NCBI GenBank assembly: GCA_947854175.1
Contig: CANTYJ010000045.1
Coordinates: forward strand, 1-48,293
Direction: 5' to 3'
Length of the DNA stretch: 48,293 nt
Origin: an uncultured Turicimonas sp.
GTDB taxonomy: Bacteria; Pseudomonadota; Gammaproteobacteria; Burkholderiales; Burkholderiaceae_F
Of this stretch, positions 42,933-48,293 are shown one piece after another. Every line of letters starts with the position of its first letter. The stretch's first letter is position 1. The translations under genes and the position numbers were made by a program. The notes below the pieces were generated by a model. That model worked only from the letters and a program-made list of their open reading frames with translations. It did not search any database and had not been told where the DNA came from.

Positions 42933-45900
42933 ATGCCTTTAAACTTGAAAGGCCGGGCAAAGTCGTGCCTTGCTATAGCTATATTTAACGCGACCATCGG
43001 AATTGGGAGCCTGTATGCTCAAGAAGCAGATAGACCTTGGTATGCCATTTGGGAAGAAAACGGATTTCAGTATTCTGAAGATGAAGAGGAACTGATCGGA
43101 TTTTTTAAGGATGGTGAGAAATTCGTCTCGAACAACTATACCTTAAATGATTTTGTTGAGGCTGTAGGATTAGAAGGCGTTTCAAAAATAAATTTTGGTT
43201 ATGAGATAGGTTCATCCAATGGAGTTGTGCCTGTTCTCTCTTTGGAGAAAAAGGAATTCAATCCCGCACTTAGTTTGACTGTTAGGAATAGGACTGACAG
43301 CACAATCGAATCTTCAATAATTTCATTGAAAGGTGAGGTTTCCTTTACCAACAAAGTTTTTGTCGAACTTATTTCAAAATACTCCGAAAAACCGATTATT
43401 ACAACGGCATCGGATTCAGCAATTAATTTTCTTTCATCCTTGACCATGACCCAATCAGGGTACGCAGGATGTGATTTCTTAAACATCTCCTCCGGCTCTT
43501 CAGTAACAACTTCTGCCGTGAGCTCTTTCATCGATAATACGGAAATCGGTGGATCGTCAGGCGTTGTTTTGACAGCTACAAGCTCAAAATTCAATGTTAA
43601 TGACTCTTTGATTATCAAAGCTGATAATGTCTTTAAAGGCAGTGGTGAAGTTGTTGTTAATTTCAAACAGGGTGAAACTGATAAAAGTTCTCCTCAAAAA
43701 TATGTGGTAGTTGACGGTTCTTTTAAAGATTTCACTGGAAATTACTCCCAAAAGGGCGGAATTTTGTATCTTCAGGGTGAGTTAAATACAGATCTGGAAG
43801 GAAAAATTAAGAACTGGACGTTTGAAGATGTAGATATCTTTACTTCAACATCCAATCTTTACAAAATTGCCGAGAAAGACTGGGACGGAACCCAAATCCA
43901 AGAAGAAAAGTTTGTGACTTCCTCAGGATCATTTAACTCGATATCATTAACGGATGCCTATGTCTCTTTAGATTATTTATTGGAAGCCCAAAAACTTTAT
44001 AACACTTCTCCAGTGATTGTCCTGGGAGAGGTATATGTCAAAGATACAGTTATCAGCGAAGTATCATTTAATGAACTTGAGTTACTCAATAAGAATACAG
44101 ATTTGATTTTGACTCACGTCTCATTGAATCTTGGTTCATCAGGTGTCGTCCAAGACAAGAAAGTCAAGATTGGTGGGCTTTCATTGGATCAAACCGGATC
44201 CGTTGAACTAAAGAACTCTGACTTCACTTTGTATGGAAATATCGGAAACGTAACGAATAATATTTCAGAGGTTTCTTTGACAGGCAATAGTAAGTTGCTT
44301 GTTCACGGACAAGATTCTTACGAGAAGCTTTATGTTGCAGGAGAAAGGACAGTAATTGATAGTTCATTGAATATCGGGGAGGATTCTGAGCTCATCTTGT
44401 CTGGTCGCGTTGCCATGACAGGAGACAAAAGAATTAATAATTCCGGCAATGTGTCGATAGCCTCTAAATCTAGGATTAATCTTCTCGGCTCTTTGATCCA
44501 AACTTCAACCGGTACGACAACATTTAAACAAACCTCTCAAACGTTTGTTGAAGGAAATATCGATAACTTAGGAGGCTCTTTAATTGTAGACGGCGAACTA
44601 AAAGCTAACGATGTGGATAATCATGGTGGTTTCATCGATATTAAGGGAAATTTTACGGCAGCTGCTCTGAAGGTAACGCTTGACGGAACAGCAAAAAAAG
44701 CCGGTCAGGTTTTAGTATCAGAGGGGGCACAATTTCATACTGAAAATCTTCAATTAATAGCTGGACTTGTGGATGTAAAGGGCCAACATTCGGGTGAAAG
44801 AACATGGGCAACTATTGAAGATTTGAACTTAAGCGGCGGCACATTACAAGTTCAAGGCAACTCCGCTTTAATAGTTGGAAAAGGTGTCGGTAACATCCAA
44901 TTCGACAAAAAAAATATAACTAGCATAGCTGAAGAACACAACGTAAAAGACAAGACGATTCTGGCTGTTAATTCCTCTCTTTTGCTCAATAAAGATTCGT
45001 CGATCGTCATTGGAACCCAGTCCTTAAAACAACCTTCAGCAAACGCAGTCTTAGGACAAGATTCTGTCCTGATTTTTAATCCGGAGAACGATAAACCGGT
45101 TTTTGTTTCTGAAGAAAAAACAAGCCTTCAACTCGATAAAGACAGCAAAATTCTGGTTCTCGATCCATTTAATCCCGGATATTTGACCAATAAAAATGTG
45201 GAACTTTCCGGGCAGTATGAAGAAAGCGAGATTCTCTCGGCCAACCGGAACGTCGAATTGACTTTAGTTCAAAAAGAAGACGGTTGGGCGTTTGAAAAGG
45301 TTTCTATCTCCGAGAAAAACTTTATCTATCCGGTGATTCAGAACTTTTTATACAACGAATATCAAAACTTTACCGTTAATTCAGAAAATATCGGAGCACA
45401 ATTTTTTGCTAAGGCAGACAATGAGCTTTATATGTCCGCGGAACTCAGCAATCAACTCATCGCTGAAGTGACCCAACTTGCAGTCTTAACGGGAGGAAAA
45501 TTAACCGCCTTAAACGGTGCAGGTATTTCTTTAAAAGCATTGAATAATGAACTGGAAGAAAGCAATTTGAGACAAGGAGAAGTGAAACTTTACGGAGGTA
45601 TTTCCGGTGGAGCTTCTTTTTCCAAACATTTAAATTCTTATCTGAATAATGTGAAGTTCAAAGCCTATAACGAGGAAGTAATTATTGGGGCAAGTTATGG
45701 GATTTCCGATTCCACAGGTCTGTCTATGAATCTTGTAGCTAACCGCTCCACGGCTAAATCATCTCATGCGGTTACACAAGGGAAAAATAAACAGTGGAAT
45801 CTTGGTTTCAATGTTGGGATAAGAAAAGATATAGGCGAATTTTATGTCGGGAGCGGATTTGGATTCTTCCACTCCTCAAATAAGATGTCTGCCATGATGC

Positions 45901-46412
45901 CCTCTTCAATGATGATGGAAGATGTGAAGTCGGACCCTAATTTTAACTTTTTAAGATTTTCAATTGAAGGGGGAGTGAATTTAAACGATTACGGTCAAAT
46001 ATCTTTTTCTCCGACAATATGGCATTTCCCAAGCTCTAATCAACAAATCAAGATAGGTAACAGCAATGCCTTCGAGATGAAAAACAAATCGCAAACTTTT
46101 GTTGATTTACCGCTAAAAGTAAGTGCTAAGACTGCTCTAGGCAGTGTCCGGGGATTAGATATTGACCTGAATGGAGATATTGACGCCTCAATCCGTGCTG
46201 GACAATTGAAAGGAAAAGGAGATTTGAAGATCGCCGGTCTGAGTCCCGTAGAGAGAATTAGTTTAGATAGATTTAATCGTTGGAAGGCCGGGGCATCTCT
46301 AGCAGTGAAGGCACAAAATAAGAATTTTGAAATGAGTGCTTTTATTTCAGGAAATACCGGAGACGTTAGGTTTACCGGCGTCGGCGGCATTAAAGCAAGC
46401 TGGAAATTCTAA
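42933..46412 (+). CDS. Autotransporter (type Va) with beta-helix passenger
   Basis: A 1159-residue secreted surface protein. The Sec signal peptide is about residues 1-29 (SLYA before Q30). The passenger (about 30-880) opens with an acidic aromatic segment (PWYAIWEENGFQYSEDEEEL) and continues as a Ser/Asn/Gly-rich, repeat-like beta-helix (for example SLNIGEDSELILSGRVAM, LGGSLIVDGELKANDV). The C-terminal barrel (about 881-1159) starts GEVKLYGGISGGASF, has alternating beta strands, and ends in Phe (KASWKF), as BAM substrates do. I see no serine protease GDSGS motif, no RGD, and only one Cys after the signal, so adhesin or interaction roles are more likely than protease. AGGAAA precedes the ATG. 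It lies between nif3 and mscL, neighbours in related genomes, so it looks inserted. Confidence 0.88.
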   Translation: MPLNLKGRAKSCLAIAIFNATIGIGSLYAQEADRPWYAIWEENGFQYSEDEEELIGFFKDGEKFVSNNYTLNDFVEAVGLEGVSKINFGYEIGSSNGVVPVLSLEKKEFNPALSLTVRNRTDSTIESSIISLKGEVSFTNKVFVELISKYSEKPIITTASDSAINFLSSLTMTQSGYAGCDFLNISSGSSVTTSAVSSFIDNTEIGGSSGVVLTATSSKFNVNDSLIIKADNVFKGSGEVVVNFKQGETDKSSPQKYVVVDGSFKDFTGNYSQKGGILYLQGELNTDLEGKIKNWTFEDVDIFTSTSNLYKIAEKDWDGTQIQEEKFVTSSGSFNSISLTDAYVSLDYLLEAQKLYNTSPVIVLGEVYVKDTVISEVSFNELELLNKNTDLILTHVSLNLGSSGVVQDKKVKIGGLSLDQTGSVELKNSDFTLYGNIGNVTNNISEVSLTGNSKLLVHGQDSYEKLYVAGERTVIDSSLNIGEDSELILSGRVAMTGDKRINNSGNVSIASKSRINLLGSLIQTSTGTTTFKQTSQTFVEGNIDNLGGSLIVDGELKANDVDNHGGFIDIKGNFTAAALKVTLDGTAKKAGQVLVSEGAQFHTENLQLIAGLVDVKGQHSGERTWATIEDLNLSGGTLQVQGNSALIVGKGVGNIQFDKKNITSIAEEHNVKDKTILAVNSSLLLNKDSSIVIGTQSLKQPSANAVLGQDSVLIFNPENDKPVFVSEEKTSLQLDKDSKILVLDPFNPGYLTNKNVELSGQYEESEILSANRNVELTLVQKEDGWAFEKVSISEKNFIYPVIQNFLYNEYQNFTVNSENIGAQFFAKADNELYMSAELSNQLIAEVTQLAVLTGGKLTALNGAGISLKALNNELEESNLRQGEVKLYGGISGGASFSKHLNSYLNNVKFKAYNEEVIIGASYGISDSTGLSMNLVANRSTAKSSHAVTQGKNKQWNLGFNVGIRKDIGEFYVGSGFGFFHSSNKMSAMMPSSMMMEDVKSDPNFNFLRFSIEGGVNLNDYGQISFSPTIWHFPSSNQQIKIGNSNAFEMKNKSQTFVDLPLKVSAKTALGSVRGLDIDLNGDIDASIRAGQLKGKGDLKIAGLSPVERISLDRFNRWKAGASLAVKAQNKNFEMSAFISGNTGDVRFTGVGGIKASWKF

Positions 46413-46422
46413 ATCAAGTAAA

Positions 46423-46447
46423 AGAGCCAAGTCATAAAAACTTGGCT
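46423..46447 (-). terminator. Terminator between the autotransporter and mscL
   Basis: GAGCCAAGT (46423-46431) and ACTTGGCTC (46439-46447) form a 9-bp perfect stem over 7 nt. A T-run (TTTT) follows only on the minus strand, so it chiefly ends mscL; on the plus strand the tail is GAAAG. Confidence 0.65.
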
Positions 46448-46466
46448 CGAAAGTCTTCCTGCTTTT

Positions 46467-46967
46467 TTATTTTCCGGAAGATTCTGTTTGATTCTGCTTT
46501 TTCATTTCAGCCAGAATCTCTCTCAAGAGAAGGACATTTTCCGGAGTGGGCGGCGGAGGAGTAGCCTCTTCTTCTACCTTCAACTGAGCCTCTAATTTCT
46601 TTCTCATATTGGAGAGGAGTTTCAGCATACTGAATATCACCAGAGCCAGTAAAAGAAAGTTAATCACCGCGGTTAGGAAAGTGCCGTAACCCAGAACAGT
46701 TGCTCCGGCTTTTGTTAAAGCCTCATACGTATAAGGTCCGGCGTAATCAGCCGGCATTTTCATTACCCAAAACAAATTGGAAAAGTCCGGTTTACCAATA
46801 AGCACCCCAAGAATGGGATTGATGATGTCTTTTACAAAAGAGCTGACAATATTATTAAAAGCAGCTCCGACGATTACGGCTACTGCTAAATCAATCACAT
46901 TCCCTTTTGAAATAAAAGCCTGAAACTCTTTAAAGAAGCCTGAGGCTTGTTTCTGGATGGAGCTCAT
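46467..46967 (-). CDS. mscL: Large-conductance mechanosensitive channel MscL
   Basis: Opens under high membrane tension to release solutes on hypo-osmotic shock. The pore helix TM1 reads NVIDLAVAVIVGAAFNNIVSSFVKDIINP, the family signature, and TM2 is about residues 92-118. At 166 residues it is longer than E. coli MscL (136): the periplasmic loop and a Pro-rich (TPPPPTP) cytoplasmic linker before the final helix are extended. AAGGAA precedes the ATG. It is convergent with the autotransporter and divergent from sspA. Confidence 0.95.
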   Translation of the reverse strand: MSSIQKQASGFFKEFQAFISKGNVIDLAVAVIVGAAFNNIVSSFVKDIINPILGVLIGKPDFSNLFWVMKMPADYAGPYTYEALTKAGATVLGYGTFLTAVINFLLLALVIFSMLKLLSNMRKKLEAQLKVEEEATPPPPTPENVLLLREILAEMKKQNQTESSGK

Positions 46968-47140
46968 AACGTTCCTTTCTTGAAAGTAAATAAAATAATG
47001 GCAGATTTTAGAAGCTAAAAAGTGCTGAATAAAGGACTAAGTTCAATTTTGGGTCCTCCGGTAGTTGGGATTTCTTGACAAATATTTTAAAATTCTCCCG
47101 TTTATAAACATTTTTTCTAATTAGAAGAGGATATTGCCTC

Positions 47141-47746
47141 ATGATGGTCCTGTACAGTGGCAACACCGACCCATTCTCACAGCGTTGCCGTTTTGTTCTT
47201 TTCGAAAAAGGAATGGATTTTGAAATTCGTGATATCGATCTTTTCCACAAACCGGAAGATATTGATGTTATGAATCCTTACGGAGAAGTTCCTATTCTGG
47301 TGGAACGCGACTTGGTTCTTTACGAATCCAATATCATCAATGAATACATTGATGAACGTTTCCCTCATCCACAGTTAATGCCGCCGGACCCAGTTGAAAG
47401 GGCCAGAGCAAGGTTAATGCTTTTCAATTTAGAACGTGAAATTTTTGTTCACGTAAAAACATTGGAAAACAGAAACTCTACAGAAGAAGAGCGTGAAAGA
47501 GCCAGAGCAAAAATTAGAGACGCTTTGGTTGGTTTAGCACCGGTTGTCGCTAAGAAGAAATATCTCAATGGCGATGAATTCTCAATGCTTGACATTGCGT
47601 TGGCTCCATTACTTTGGAGGCTGAATTACTACGGGATCGAACTTCCTCCGGCAGCTATGCCTATCCAAAAATATGCTGAGAGAGTTTTCTCCCGTCCTGC
47701 ATTTATTGAGGCCTTAACTCCATCCGAAAGAGTTATGCGTAAATAA
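47141..47746 (+). CDS. sspA: Stringent starvation protein A homologue (GST fold)
   Basis: An RNA-polymerase-associated GST-fold protein that affects stationary-phase and stress transcription. The thioredoxin-like N-domain starts MMVLYSGNTDPFSQRCRFVLFEKG and the family motif NPYGEVPILVERDLVLYESNIINEYIDERFPHP is intact. The C-terminal helical domain ends ALTPSERVMRK; length is 201 residues. AGAGGA lies upstream. The sspB gene follows after 1 bp. In most Burkholderiales petABC precede sspA; here mscL is adjacent instead, across 173 bp that hold a TTGACA at 47075 without a well-spaced -10. Confidence 0.92.
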   Translation: MMVLYSGNTDPFSQRCRFVLFEKGMDFEIRDIDLFHKPEDIDVMNPYGEVPILVERDLVLYESNIINEYIDERFPHPQLMPPDPVERARARLMLFNLEREIFVHVKTLENRNSTEEERERARAKIRDALVGLAPVVAKKKYLNGDEFSMLDIALAPLLWRLNYYGIELPPAAMPIQKYAERVFSRPAFIEALTPSERVMRK

Positions 47747-47747
47747 T

Positions 47748-48149
47748 ATGTTTTTTAAGAAACCTGAAGTTCCTCCTTTTACTTCGTATATCTTGCGGGC
47801 CTATTATGAATGGGCGACAGACAATGATTACACTCCTATGATCCAGGTTCGCTTGGATCAAAATAAAGATGAAATCAGTGTACCTGCCAAATTTGAAAAG
47901 GACAAAGATATTGTATTTAATATCTCAGCCGAGGCTTGCGGGAATTTAGATATCAGCGAAAATTATGTGGATTTTGATGCTAGGTTTGGCGGGGAGGTCC
48001 ATCATATTCATTTTCCGGTCGAAAATGTGGTGCTGATGTTTAACCGTGAGAATCAGTTTGGTCTACCAACGAATATGTTCCCCAACAAGAGGTTAAAGAA
48101 ATCAGAGGATCAACGGCCTAAAAAACCGATATTCTCACAGGTGGATTAA
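47748..48149 (+). CDS. sspB: ClpXP adaptor SspB
   Basis: Binds SsrA-tagged peptides and delivers them to ClpXP. The SspB core is recognisable from SYILRAYYEWATDNDYTP through VHHIHFPVENVVLMFNRENQFGLPTNMF. The C-terminus is Lys/Arg-rich and ends in KPIFSQVD, where the ClpX-docking tail is expected. Length is 133 residues. It is coupled to sspA with 1-bp spacing and followed by a strong terminator. Confidence 0.93.
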   Translation: MFFKKPEVPPFTSYILRAYYEWATDNDYTPMIQVRLDQNKDEISVPAKFEKDKDIVFNISAEACGNLDISENYVDFDARFGGEVHHIHFPVENVVLMFNRENQFGLPTNMFPNKRLKKSEDQRPKKPIFSQVD

Positions 48150-48153
48150 TTTC

Positions 48154-48182
48154 AAACGCGCCGTCAGGCGCGTTTGTTGTTG
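48154..48182 (+). terminator. Terminator after sspB
   Basis: AAACGCGCC (48154-48162), GTCA loop, GGCGCGTTT (48167-48175), then GTTGTTG. A 9-bp GC-rich stem 4 nt after the sspB stop. Confidence 0.75.
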
Positions 48183-48209
48183 CTAAATGTATATATTGGG
48201 TTTTTGGCC

Positions 48210-48237
48210 TATACAAATCTTAATTTTTGTGTAGAAT
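48210..48237 (+). promoter_or_regulatory. Candidate promoter of tRNA-Thr
   Basis: TAGAAT (48232-48237) is a good -10 box. TATACA (48210-48215), with 16-bp spacing, is a weak -35. It lies 20 bp before the tRNA 5' end and after the sspB terminator. Confidence 0.45.
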
Positions 48238-48256
48238 GCACCCTCGTTGTTGAGTT

Positions 48257-48293
48257 GCCCGTTTAGCTCAGTGGTAGAGCAACCGCCTTGTAA
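48257..48293 (+). tRNA. tRNA-Thr (TGT), 3' end missing
   Basis: Acceptor GCCCGTT (48257-48263), then TA, a GCTC/GAGC D arm with loop AGTGGTA, and anticodon stem ACCGC (48282-48286). The anticodon loop CTTGTAA gives TGT at 48289-48291, reading ACA (Thr). The window ends at the last loop base. Confidence 0.88.

Noticed and set aside
43199-43666. 155-codon open frame antisense to the autotransporter
   Set aside because: Mirror of the repetitive passenger frame; no start signal.
47075-47108. TTGACA and TATAAA upstream of sspA as a promoter
   Set aside because: The hexamers are 22 bp apart, too far for a sigma-70 promoter; no better partner found.
1-48293. CRISPR arrays, prophage or intact defence systems
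   Set aside because: No regularly spaced repeats, integrase, phage structural gene or recognisable defence module seen in the window.

Overview
The window looks like the chromosome of a host-associated betaproteobacterium of the order Burkholderiales. Its moderate-to-low GC content and several gene losses point to the family Sutterellaceae (Parasutterella, Turicimonas or a relative). That placement is an inference from gene order and protein style, because no 16S gene is present. Gene blocks that are standard in Burkholderia and Ralstonia are recognisable but trimmed. They are miaB-phoH-ybeY-corC-lnt / glyQS-plsC-ygjP, lptD-surA-ksgA with divergent amgK-murU-dusB, dusB-purH, tolB-pal-cpoB, metG facing apbC, and nif3 / mscL / sspA-sspB.

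Layout. 1-1.0 kb: the 3' part of tRNA-Met(CAT) and apaH. 1.1-6.4 kb: a tightly overlapping operon for tRNA modification, RNA/ribosome maturation and lipoprotein acylation (miaB, phoH, ybeY, corC, lnt), closed by a terminator. 6.5-7.8 kb: a single amidase. 7.9-12.8 kb: glyQS, plsC and a DUF45 metallopeptidase. 12.8-17.4 kb, minus strand: ksgA, surA, lptD (outer-membrane biogenesis), with a TATAAT promoter in front of lptD. 17.5-21.7 kb: amgK and murU (cell-wall sugar recycling), dusB, purH. 21.9-24.4 kb: tolB, pal, cpoB, with a Tat-like signal on TolB. 24.5-31.7 kb: a ClC transporter, NAD-malic enzyme, a SulP transporter and metG. 31.75-32.58 kb: a decayed insertion with an ISAs1-type transposase remnant. 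32.6-41.5 kb: apbC, flavin ferredoxin-NADP reductase, a BepA-like protease, moaC, an atypical LuxR-type response regulator, an MFS transporter, two universal stress proteins and tcdA. 41.7-48.2 kb: a small conserved hypothetical gene, nif3, a 1159-residue autotransporter, mscL, sspA and sspB. The window ends inside tRNA-Thr(TGT).

Most of the window is housekeeping. The envelope theme is strong: lnt, plsC, lptD, surA, tolB/pal/cpoB, bepA, the autotransporter and mscL. The points most worth a second look are the response regulator with Glu at the phospho-acceptor position, the twin-arginine signal on TolB, a hairpin that would hide the apbC ribosome-binding site, the decayed IS with a perfect 10-bp inverted repeat, and the rearranged nif3-mscL-sspAB region, where an autotransporter is present and petABC (cytochrome bc1) is missing. 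I found no CRISPR array, prophage, rRNA or replication origin, and no clear new defence or mobile system.
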